Shown one piece after another: positions 9,719 through 18,446 of a stretch of 32,008 nt of DNA. The notes beneath the pieces were generated by a model that was not told where the DNA came from, searched no databases, and worked only from the letters and a program-made list of their open reading frames with translations. The stretch is from Candidatus Doudnabacteria bacterium (GTDB lineage Bacteria; Patescibacteriota; Doudnabacteria; UBA920): NCBI GenBank assembly GCA_016218585.1, contig JACRDK010000002.1, forward strand, positions 1-32,008, read 5' to 3'. The position numbers were made by a program, and so were the translations under genes. Each line of letters starts with the position of its first letter. The stretch's first letter is position 1.

Positions 9719-10922
9719 TATAAAAAAATATAAAACGATTCTTATATTGGGCGGTTTTATAGCAATGTTTATAATATTGGCTTTCCCTAATGCAAGAGGC
9801 CACTCACTTTACGCATATGACGAGCACATTAGAGACTTAAATATAACCCAAAACATTTCTTTAAAAAATTTGGTTTTATTGGGTCCGCCTTCCAGCTTAG
9901 GTAGCTTTTATTTCGGTCCGGCTTATTACTATTTATTATTTCCCTTTGTTAGACTGACAAATTCCGCTTTGTGGTCTTTGCCTTTAGCCAGTATTTTTTA
10001 TACTAGCTTAACCATTGTCGTGTTGTTTTTTGTGGTAAAGAAATGGTGGCAAAATACAGAATTAGCCCTATTGATTTCCGGTTTGATGTCAGCTTCGATA
10101 TTAACGACTCAGTTCGCCATGTATTCGTCTAATCCTAATACTGCTCCTTTATTTAGTTTGTTGTTTTTTTATTTTTTGGAGAGGTTGGTTGGAGGAACAT
10201 CGCGACCTGTTTTTTATACTTTTTTACTGTCATTGTCTTTTGGCATAGCTATCCAGCTCCATTCAGTGCCGTTGGTTTGTCTGCCGATAATTTTGTTTAT
10301 CCTAATATTGACTAAAAAATTAAAATTTAATCCCAAGCTGTTATTTATATTTGTGGTTGGAGTTTTATTAACCAATAGCCCTTATATTTATTATGATTTG
10401 ACTCATAATTTTGCGAATACTAAGTCTTTATTCCAAATTGCTGCCGGGGCAAATAATTATGCTCCTTTATCGGAACATGTTGTTGGATATATAGGATTTT
10501 GGATAACATCGTTTTTGTCCAGCCATCCGTTTTTTAATGTTCCTTTGATTTTAGGCAATGAGTTTTATATTTATTTTATAGGTCTTTTAATTAGTTTGTT
10601 TCTTGTTTTTAAATATAACGTAAAAAGACTAAGGCCGGCGGTGGTCATGTTGAGAACACAGCCATCAGTAAGGTTGATTTTAAAATTTTGGCTTTTGGTT
10701 CCGACGGTGGTATTATTATTGCCTGCCGGAGCGCTGGCCGGTTTGCGAATTTACTACTATTTTATATTATCCCCGCTAGTTTTTATTTTTTTGGGTCTGG
10801 GGTTGTGGAATATGTATAAAAATGGTTATTATTTATTAGTTTATTGCATTTTGGCCGCATATTTTATAATGCAAGCAGGACAGATGTACTTATATCACAT
10901 GTTAATATCCCAATTGAAATAA
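9687..10922 (+). CDS. polytopic membrane glycosyltransferase-like protein (GT39/ArnT-like)
   Basis: many TM helices, N-terminal YDEH motif then GSFYFGPAYYYLLFPFVRLT; overlaps the ligA 3' end. Confidence 0.6.
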   Translation: MKMNFWTLFTSIKKYKTILILGGFIAMFIILAFPNARGHSLYAYDEHIRDLNITQNISLKNLVLLGPPSSLGSFYFGPAYYYLLFPFVRLTNSALWSLPLASIFYTSLTIVVLFFVVKKWWQNTELALLISGLMSASILTTQFAMYSSNPNTAPLFSLLFFYFLERLVGGTSRPVFYTFLLSLSFGIAIQLHSVPLVCLPIILFILILTKKLKFNPKLLFIFVVGVLLTNSPYIYYDLTHNFANTKSLFQIAAGANNYAPLSEHVVGYIGFWITSFLSSHPFFNVPLILGNEFYIYFIGLLISLFLVFKYNVKRLRPAVVMLRTQPSVRLILKFWLLVPTVVLLLPAGALAGLRIYYYFILSPLVFIFLGLGLWNMYKNGYYLLVYCILAAYFIMQAGQMYLYHMLISQLK

Positions 10923-10925
10923 CCA

Positions 10926-12014
10926 ATGCATCTCACTAAATTAAAAAACTGGTACGGAAAATATGAACGGCCAATTTCTTCGCTATCGCTAATTGGCGGT
11001 TTTGTTTTTGACGCGGTTACCTTAAAGCGCGTAGATTTATTTTGGGAGAATGTCTGGGTAGTGGGACATTTAGTAATTGTTGGGGTCTGTATTATTTTGG
11101 TACATGCTTTGGAAAAAGGGGAAAATGATGAGGCTAACCCTTCCAAAGCGCACTTTTGGCTGGTTAACATTTTGCAGTTCTTTTTTGGAGGCATTCTTTC
11201 CACCTATTTGGTATTTTATTTTAGAAGTTCAGACATTACCGTTGCTTGGCCGTTTATGTTGATTTTGGCCGCATCCTTCGCGGCCAATGAAGTACTCAAA
11301 CGCCACTTTGTCCGCTTAACTTTTCAAATCTCCCAACTCTATCTGTCCGTATTTGCTTTCGCTGTTTTTATTGTGCCGGTTATATTACACAAAATTGGCG
11401 ATGGAATTTTTATCCTTTCCGGCGCAGTTTCTTTGGTGGTAATAGGTCTGTACTTATTAATCCTAAATTATTTTTCTAAAAATCCCATCAGCCGTAGCTG
11501 GAAAACTATTACCTTAAGCATCAGCGGCATTTTTATACTAATGAATGTTTTTTATTTTACTAAATTATTACCGCCTATTCCACTGTCTTTAAAAGATGCC
11601 GGGGTGTTTTATTCGATTGCCAGAAATACCCAAGGGGATTATGTTGCCATGGCAGAGCAAAAAAGTCTTTGGGAGTATTTTACCCTGTATCCGGACTTTC
11701 GCTATATTTCCGGACAGCCAGTTTATGTGTATACCGCAGTTTTTTCCCCGTCAGGCTTAAACACGGCCATTGCCCATCAATGGCAAAAAAAAGACGCATC
11801 GGGTAATTGGGCAACCGTAGATACAGTCGCTTTAAAAGTAGTTGGCGGGCGTGATGGCGGGTTTAGAACTTATTCACAAAAAACTTTTAGCTTAAGCCCG
11901 GGACATTGGCGGGTAAATGTAAAAAATACCCAAGGCCAAACAATAGGCCTGGTAAGATTTAATTTAATTTTAGCGGATGCTTTACCAAAAGTTATTGAGG
12001 AAATAAAAAAATAA
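10926..12014 (+). CDS. multi-TM protein with DUF2914-like C-terminal domain
   Basis: C-terminal HQWQKKDASGNWATVDTVALKVVGGRDGGFRTYSQKTFSLSPGHWRVNVKNTQGQTIGLVRFNL. Confidence 0.65.
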   Translation: MHLTKLKNWYGKYERPISSLSLIGGFVFDAVTLKRVDLFWENVWVVGHLVIVGVCIILVHALEKGENDEANPSKAHFWLVNILQFFFGGILSTYLVFYFRSSDITVAWPFMLILAASFAANEVLKRHFVRLTFQISQLYLSVFAFAVFIVPVILHKIGDGIFILSGAVSLVVIGLYLLILNYFSKNPISRSWKTITLSISGIFILMNVFYFTKLLPPIPLSLKDAGVFYSIARNTQGDYVAMAEQKSLWEYFTLYPDFRYISGQPVYVYTAVFSPSGLNTAIAHQWQKKDASGNWATVDTVALKVVGGRDGGFRTYSQKTFSLSPGHWRVNVKNTQGQTIGLVRFNLILADALPKVIEEIKK

Positions 12015-12027
12015 CAAATTTAAATTT

Positions 12028-12945
12028 ATGGAAATAAAAAAAACGCAAGACTTAGGTTTAGGCGACAAGGTAGTCCAACAAAATCGAACCAGGTTTTTAA
12101 ATCGTGACGGCAGTTTTAACGTTCATCGCAAGGGAAGTTTTGAGCGCGGAAACTTTAGTCCTTACCATGCCATTTTAAATATGACTTGGCCCCGTTTTTT
12201 AATTAGTGTATTGGGGTACTATTTGTCAATAAACTTATTTTTTACCTTTTGGTATTATATTACCGGCAGCGCTGCGTTTCCTGAATTGTCGGCATTATCG
12301 GCAGGACAGCGCTTCGGCCAGTTATTTTTTTACAGCATTCAGGTAATTACTACGCTTGGCTCCAGTCCATTGCATCCGGCCAGTACTATGTCTCACGTAG
12401 GTTTGGCAATAGAAGCGTTAGTTGGCTTGTTTGGTTTTGCCGTTGGCGCCAGCTTAATGTTTGCGCGCTTTTCTAATCCTTCTGTAAAAATTCTATTTAG
12501 CAAAAAGGCGGTAATCGCTCCATACGAAAATATGACGGGATTGATGGTTAGAATTATTAACGGCCGAAGTAATGAACTAATAGAGGTGAAGGCAACGGTA
12601 ACTTTGGCAATGCAAAATAAAGAGGGCCGGAGAACTTTTCAGCAGCTGCCGCTGGAGCGGGATATGGTTTTGGTGTTCCCTTTAAATTGGACTATAGTCC
12701 ACCCAATAGATAAAGACAGTCCGCTTTATGGCATGACAGCCAAAGACCTGGCCGATGCTCACGTTGAATTTTTAATCGGCATTACGGCCATTGATCAGGA
12801 TTTGTCCAAAACTATTTATACCAGAACTTCTTATCTATATAAAGAAGTTATGGTGGGCTATAAGTTTACATCTATAATAGAGAGTACTCAGGACGGCACA
12901 GTTGTGGTGGATCCGAAAAAAATTAGCAATATGGAAAAAGTTTAA
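12028..12945 (+). CDS. inward-rectifier-type (Kir/KirBac) channel homologue with non-canonical selectivity filter
   Basis: YSIQVITTLGSSPLHPASTMSHVGLAIEALVGLFGFAVGASLMFARFSNP plus cytoplasmic Kir domain (FPLNWTIVHPIDKDSPLYGMTAKDL). Confidence 0.88.
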   Translation: MEIKKTQDLGLGDKVVQQNRTRFLNRDGSFNVHRKGSFERGNFSPYHAILNMTWPRFLISVLGYYLSINLFFTFWYYITGSAAFPELSALSAGQRFGQLFFYSIQVITTLGSSPLHPASTMSHVGLAIEALVGLFGFAVGASLMFARFSNPSVKILFSKKAVIAPYENMTGLMVRIINGRSNELIEVKATVTLAMQNKEGRRTFQQLPLERDMVLVFPLNWTIVHPIDKDSPLYGMTAKDLADAHVEFLIGITAIDQDLSKTIYTRTSYLYKEVMVGYKFTSIIESTQDGTVVVDPKKISNMEKV

Positions 12946-12963
12946 GGTATAGAATCAAACAGC

Positions 12964-13003
12964 GGGCCCGGCGACAAGAGTGTCCCCAGGCCCAGCTTTT
13001 TGT
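12964..13003 (+). terminator. putative terminator downstream of the channel gene
   Basis: gggcccggcgaca-agag-tgtccccaggccc followed by agcttttt. Confidence 0.65.
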
Positions 13004-13018
13004 CTGTGGTGTTGAATT

Positions 13019-13360
13019 CTATTGCAGAAATACGTGGTATTCGATTGGTGACTTTTCAAGAGCGGAAAGGATTTGGAACAATTGATCCAAATTTAGATCC
13101 CCGGTTTCAATGGCCTTAAGGAGGCCTCCATGTTCTCTCGAACAGAGAACGATAGCCCATCTTGTGCTACCAATATCGCACATTGCTTTATCAGCTTTTC
13201 GTACTTTGCAGAATTCGTTTAGCCGGCGAAGCCAAGGGTACTTTGTGTTTATCGCAGTACCGCATTCGAACCACTCGCACGACAAATGTTTACCTTTGGC
13301 ATATTCAGCGATCCGTTCATCGGACCACGAGCCCATGCCCACGTTGATCATGGCGAACAT
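13019..13360 (-). CDS. hypothetical protein (113 aa)
   Basis: strong Shine-Dalgarno AAAGGAGGTGGCGAT upstream of the start on the minus strand; preferred over the overlapping plus ORFs. Confidence 0.6.
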   Translation of the reverse strand: MFAMINVGMGSWSDERIAEYAKGKHLSCEWFECGTAINTKYPWLRRLNEFCKVRKADKAMCDIGSTRWAIVLCSREHGGLLKAIETGDLNLDQLFQILSALEKSPIEYHVFLQ

Positions 13361-13456
13361 ATCGCCACCTCCTTTATTAGTCTAAGTGCAGAAGAACCAT
13401 ACCAGCCTATCAAAATCCAGAGAGAGAGTCAATTATAAGCCACTTGTGTTATATCC

Positions 13457-13491
13457 TTAATTCTTAATACTCTCTACTTAATACTAAATCT
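13457..13491. repeat. degenerate heptamer repeat
   Basis: ttaattc/ttaatac/tctctac/ttaatac/taaatct. Confidence 0.75.
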
Positions 13492-13570
13492 GTGGTTAAC
13501 GTGTGGATTTCTAAGATTTTACTCCTCTTATTTAAGCCAAAAATTTATAGGGCTTTTTCTTTGAAACCTC

Positions 13571-13599
13571 TTGACAACCTATAGAGAATCGCTTAAAAT
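13571..13599 (+). promoter_or_regulatory. sigma70-type promoter
   Basis: TTGACA - 17 bp - TAAAAT. Confidence 0.8.
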
Positions 13600-13605
13600 A
13601 GCTAT

Positions 13606-13774
13606 ACGATAAATATTCACAGATACGCAGATAGCACAGATTGCACTGATGCTATGAAAGTATCAAGGTTTAACCCTCTATGTTAAAAACCTTAAAACTG
13701 TTAACTCAAATGCGGTTTATGTAACTGGCCAATTTAATGTGGTCTGAACATAACCGCCCAGTCGCGGTTTTTTT
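13606..13774 (+). ncRNA. candidate small RNA or leader with alternative antiterminator/terminator hairpins
   Basis: transcript predicted from the 13571 promoter; gcggtttatgt (13712-13722) can pair with acataaccgc (13748-13757), which also forms the terminator aaccgc-ccagtc-gcggttttttt (13752-13774); no ORF. Confidence 0.4.
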
Positions 13775-13800
13775 GTCGCTAAAGTAGCTCCTTTTAAAAT

Positions 13801-13905
13801 CCAATCATAGCTAAATATATACTGCTCACAGATCAGACAGCCGTTCCAATATTACTTTGGGAACCTTAGGCATTTGAAGATCCCATTTGGGCAGTAGCTA
13901 TTTGG
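13801..13905 (+). ncRNA. candidate structured RNA element upstream of 23S rRNA
   Basis: nested stems CCAAtcATAGCT/AGCTATTTGG, TACTGCTC/GGGCAGTA, GTTCC/GGAAC by eye. Confidence 0.35.
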
Positions 13906-13937
13906 TTGTAATGGATAGCATATTAAAAACTAAATAT

Positions 13938-13968
13938 AGATCATCGTGATATCAAGTAACGATGATCT
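13938..13968. repeat. inverted repeat, hairpin
   Basis: agatcatcgt-gatatcaagta-acgatgatct, followed by gggtagatttttt. Confidence 0.75.
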
Positions 13969-14103
13969 GGGTAGATTTTTTCTGTTAAATTTTTAACAGG
14001 AGACATCATGTAAGTAAAATCAAACCGATTAAATAAAATTAATCGGATTAGAACATTGTATCCTTAGTAGTTTGTCTATCATATCTCTTGCCGAGTTATG
14101 GTA

Positions 14104-14125
14104 ACCACAAATTACTAGTCAATAT
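14104..14125. repeat. left arm of 23S precursor processing stem
   Basis: accacaaattactagtcaatat is the exact reverse complement of 17986-18007. Confidence 0.9.
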
Positions 14126-14777
14126 TCATTTCATTTCGTTTACGAAATGAAAACTGAATTAAAATAAGTTAAGGGTATACGGTGGATGCCTAGGCAGTAT
14201 GAGCCGATGAAGGACGCGATAGCCGTGCGAAACGTCTCGGGGAGCTGGCAATAAGCTTTGATCCGGGAATGTCCGAATGGGGAAACCTACGTACTGGAAG
14301 AGTACGTGCCTATATGTCGTGGGATATATAGTGTGGGAACCATGCGAAGTGAAACATCTCAGTAGCATGTGGAAAATAAATCAATTGTCGCAAGACAAAC
14401 GAGATTCCGTCAGTAGTGGCGAGCGAAAGCGGAAGCATATAGAAATTTATTCATCACTTTAGTATAGTAGAAAGTGGTGAATAGATTATCTATTAGCCCA
14501 AACCATTTGAGTGTTGTTGAAGTCGCAAGACAGAGACTTAAAGTTTACAGACGTTGCTCAAGTGGTGTTATAAGTGGGAGTTATTGTGAGGCTGTAACCT
14601 CACTGGGAATATAGTGTGTTGTTTAGCAGAACACGCCTGGAACGGCGGACCAAAGAGGGTGATAGTCCCGTATCGCGAAAAACCATGCAATTTCCTAACT
14701 TTTTCTTGAGTACGACCAGACACGAGAAATCTGGTCGGAAATCAGGTCGACTAAGATCTAAGGCTAAATACTCATAT

Positions 14778-14818
<41 letters not shown>

Positions 14819-15463
14819 CACCCCGGAAGGGGAATGAAATAGTATCTGAAACCGTATACTTACAAGGAGTGGAAGACCTTATCCTTTTTTCGCAAGATTA
14901 AAGGATGGTTAACCGCGTGCCTATTGAAGAATGATCCAACGAGTTAATCTTATGTGGCTTACTTAAGTCTTACTAAAGACGAAAGTGCAGTGAAAGCGAG
15001 GATGAATAGTCCGTATTAGGATTTTGATTGGTTGATTACCTGTTTTAGGCTAATCAACCGCTACAATTTCCTAAATGTCACATGAGTTAGACCCGAAACC
15101 CGGTGAGCTACGCATGGCCAGGATGAACGTTATGTAAAAGTAACGGGAGGTCCGAACCCACTATTGCTGCAAAAATAGGGGATGAGTTGTGCGTAGGGGA
15201 GAAATTCCAATCGAACCGGGTGATAGCTGGTTCTCCTCGAAATAGCTTTAGGGCTAGCGTCGAGAGTTCCTTTGAGAGGTAAAGCACTGAATGGAAACCT
15301 GCTGCGCAAGCGGTAGGCTCCAACCAAACTCTGAATTCTCAAAGTCAAGATCTCGGCAGTCAGTCTGTGGGGGCTAAGCTCCACCAGACAAATGGAAAAG
15401 AATCCACACCACCGTCTAAGGCCCCCAAATCCTAGCTATAGTGCAAAGGATGTGGGATTGCCC

Positions 15464-15500
<37 letters not shown>

Positions 15501-17125
15501 TAAAGAAAGCGTAACAGCTCACTGGTCAAGCGATCCTGCGCCGACAATATATAGGGGCTAAGCTAGGTGCCGAAGACGTGGATTTACTACGATTTATCGT
15601 GGTAAGTGGTAGAGGAGTGTTGTGTACAGGTTGAAGCGGTATGCGTAAGCGGCCGTGGACAGTACACAAGTAAGAATGTTGGAATAAGTAATATATATAG
15701 AGGTGAGAATCCTCTTCGCCGAATATCCAAGGTTTCCAGGGCAACGATCGTCGTCCCTGGGTTAGTCGATCCTAAGAGTGGGCCCCAAGGGGTTCACCCG
15801 ATGGAAAATATGGTTGATATTCCATAACCGCCATACTATTATCTTAGGCGGGACGCATCATGATAACACTAGCGTAATCTGACTATTTGCGTTGTCATAC
15901 TTGTAGAATGAATTTCCAGGCAAATCCGGAAATTCTATGCGATTATTTACTACCTCGCAAGAGATGTAAATAAAAGTTGTAATTTCGAGAGTATGAAGAA
16001 ACCTGGCAACGGGAATTAGTGTGAATCAAGGTGTCAAGAAAAGCGTCGAAGTCATGTAGTATGGTGATCGTACCGTAAACCGACACAGGTGGATGGGGAG
16101 AGAATCCCAAGGCGTCCGGACCAATGTTCGTTAAGGAACTCGGCAAAATAGCAGGTGTACCTTAGGTATATACCTTGCCCCAATGAATAATTGGGGCCGC
16201 AGCGAAAGACCTCTCCCGACTGTTTACCAAAAACTTAGGTCCGTGCTAAAGCGCAAGCTGATGTATACGGGCTGATGCCTGGCCAGTGTCAGAAGGTTAA
16301 ACCCCTCGTCGCAAGATTGGGGGCCAAGCCCTGATGAACGCCGGCAGTAACTATAACTGTCCTATGGTAGCGAAATTCCTTGTCGCGTAAGTTGCGACCC
16401 GCACGAATGGCATAACGAGTAGAGGACTGTCTTAACGAACATTCCGATGAACTTACAGTGGCGGTAAAGATGCCGTCTACCCGCAGCAAGACGGAAAGAC
16501 CCTATGAAGCTTTACTATAGCGTGTCATTGAAATTAGTTTTTTGTTGCTCAGCATATGTGGGAGCCTTTGAGATTCGGTTTTCGGATCGAATGGAGGCGA
16601 AATGTGAGATACCACTCTGCAAGAGATTGATTTCTAACCAATACTTAACCTATATTGGGACAGTGGCTCGTGGGTAGTTTAACTGGGGCGGTTGCCTCCT
16701 AAATGGTAACGGAGGCGTTTATTAAGGTATGCTAGGCATGGATGGAAATCATGCTGATAGTGCAAACGCATAAGCATGCTTGACTGCAAGGGCGGCGACC
16801 CGCGCAGGCACGAAAGTGGAAGTTAGTGATCCGATGCGTTCGAGTGGAAGACGCAAAGCCCAACGGATAAAAGTTACTCTAGGGATAACAGGCTGATCCT
16901 CTCCAAGAGTCCACATCGACGAGAGGGTTTGGCACCTTAAACTAAATCGGGGTGCTATGAGAGTAATCTCATACTGTGTGTCTTCATCCGTCTGTCTCGA
17001 TAATATCGGGACGATAAATTTTGAAGAATAAATAAATTCGGCTTATAACGGAGAACCCGTAGTACTTATGTGGTCAAGTTAAATTGACTTAAGTAACCGG
17101 CAACACCGTGGGAAGTCGCAGTGAG

Positions 17126-17216
17126 TTTCAAGTTTTCAAGTTCCAAGTTAATCAAGTTACTGCAGATTGCAGCTAACTTGAAAAACTTTATGAACTTTAA
17201 AACTTTATGAACTTGT
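17126..17216. repeat. hairpin with roughly heptameric arms inside the intron
   Basis: ttcaagttttcaagttccaagttaatcaagtta...taacttgaaaaactttatgaactttaaaactttatgaactt. Confidence 0.75.
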
Positions 17217-17258
17217 TGTTGACCCCGTAACGACTGACCCGAAAGGGAAGGCTTAATT

Positions 17259-17343
17259 TAGTAGTTAGTAGCGAGTAGTTAGTAGCGAGTTCTGCAACGT
17301 GCAGTTTCTCACAACTAGTAACTCGCAGCTCACAACTAGTTAG
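17259..17343. repeat. second repeat hairpin inside the intron, 14-bp (2x7) units
   Basis: agtagttagtagcg x2 (17260-17273, 17274-17287), partial complement tagtaactcgcagctcacaactagtta. Confidence 0.85.
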
Positions 17344-17522
17344 GCAATACGCCGACTCCAGCCCTTTGTGACCTCTGGTCATAAAAGGTTTTTACGAAAA
17401 GTAAACTTAATGGCATGATTAAAAGTTTTAATCTAAACCAAAGAGCTGGAAGAAGATATAGTCTGCACCATACGAAATTATGGAATTATGTACGATGTCG
17501 GCTCATCACATCCTGGGGGTGA

Positions 17523-17559
<37 letters not shown>

Positions 17560-17843
17560 TGGTACGCGAGCTGGGTTCAAAACGTCGTGAGACAGTTTGG
17601 TCCTTATCTGCTGTGGGTGTTCGAAACTTGAGTAGTCGCATCTCTAGTACGAGAGGACCGAGATGCATAGACCTCTGGTGTACCCGTTGTCCTGTCAAGG
17701 GCATGGCGGGGTAGCTAGGTCTAGTTCAGATAAGCGCTGAAGGCATATAAGCGTGAAGCTGTCTACAAAACTAGGTTTCGTGTTTTTGTAGCAATACAAA
17801 AACTTTAGGTTCGGGGAAGACTACCCCGTAACAAATTAGGTGG

Positions 17844-17910
17844 TAGGGAGTAGGAAGTAGTTAGTAGTAGCAATACTACAAGCTACAACCTACAAGCTAC
17901 TAACTAATCT
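17844..17910. repeat. heptamer-repeat expansion hairpin in 23S, around helix 98
   Basis: 5' arm tagggag/taggaag/tagttag/tagtagc; 3' arm ctacaag/ctacaac/ctacaag/ctactaa/ctaatct. Confidence 0.85.
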
Positions 17911-17985
17911 ATAGGCTGCAGGTGTAAGCATAGTAATATGTTCAGCCGAGCAGTACTAATCAACCGAAAATTTTAATTCTATTTT

Positions 17986-18007
17986 ATATTGACTAGTAAT
18001 TTGTGGT
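17986..18007. repeat. right arm of 23S precursor processing stem
   Basis: atattgactagtaatttgtggt, 22-bp perfect complement of 14104-14125. Confidence 0.9.
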
Positions 18008-18012
18008 ATAAT
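18004..18012 (+). promoter_or_regulatory. extended -10 promoter between 23S and 5S
   Basis: TGGTATAAT; no good -35 at 17-bp spacing. Confidence 0.5.
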
Positions 18013-18063
18013 ATCACAAGCAAATGTTCTAAATTGATTTGACCTTGATAATTATTCTACCCA

Positions 18064-18171
18064 ATGCTTAAACAAAATTTAAAGCTCACAGGTTTAGTTT
18101 TTGTTTTGTTAGTTGTTTTAGTCGGTTTTTTTGTTCTTTCGCAAAACTTAGTTTACGCGATAAAACCGTAA
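18064..18171 (+). CDS. 35-aa single-TM microprotein
   Basis: MLKQNLKLTGLVFVLLVVLVGFFVLSQNLVYAIKP*; read by eye, below the ORF-track cutoff; no clear Shine-Dalgarno. Confidence 0.4.
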   Translation: MLKQNLKLTGLVFVLLVVLVGFFVLSQNLVYAIKP

Positions 18172-18212
18172 AGTGTTACCCTCGTTATTTTTTATCTTGA
18201 ATAAAAGACAGC

Positions 18213-18326
18213 GAGGGTGGCATTTCCAGCGTGGTTCTACCTGATCCCATCCCGAACTCAGAAGTCAAACACGCTTGGGCCAATGATACTCTAACGCATG
18301 TTAGCGGGAAAGTAGGTGGTCGCCCA
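18213..18326 (+). rRNA. rrf: 5S rRNA (ends approximate)
   Basis: gagggtggcatttcc...acctgatcccatcccgaactcagaagtcaaac...gcgggaaagtaggtggtcgccc. Confidence 0.93.
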
Positions 18327-18336
18327 CTATATCATC

Positions 18337-18368
18337 AACCCCTCCATAATTGGAGGGGTTTTTGTTTT
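18337..18368 (+). terminator. terminator after 5S
   Basis: aacccctcc-ataatt-ggaggggtttttgtttt. Confidence 0.92.
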
Positions 18369-18446
18369 GACAAAGGGGAAAATTTCTGCTATACTTAAAT
18401 TAATAAAAGTTCGCAAAAATAAGAAACAAAAAAATAATTAAATAAT

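Larger units (their letters stand above)
16938..17490 (+). other. putative group I intron in 23S rRNA (about E. coli position 2500), no homing endonuclease ORF
   Basis: about 550-nt insertion between ...gggtttggcacct and cgatgtcggctcatcacatcc; 5' exon ggcacct can pair with internal guide ggggtgc (U.G at splice site); S/P7-like element GAAGATATAGTCTG near the 3' end; 3' boundary uncertain by about 2-4 nt. Confidence 0.8.

Noticed and set aside
13110-13385. Plus-strand ORFs 13110..13385 and 13162..13347
   Set aside because: The overlapping minus ORF 13019..13360 has a strong Shine-Dalgarno and more ordinary amino-acid composition.
13600-14150. Possible degenerate 16S, tRNA, tmRNA, SRP RNA or RNase P RNA in the region before 23S
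   Set aside because: No recognisable conserved blocks of any of these were found by eye; left as an unassigned structured region.
17197-17382. 61-aa minus-strand ORF inside the intron as a possible homing endonuclease
   Set aside because: Too short, no LAGLIDADG/GIY-YIG/HNH motif; it is a translation of the repeat hairpins (LTSCELRVTSCEKL, NYSLLTTKL).
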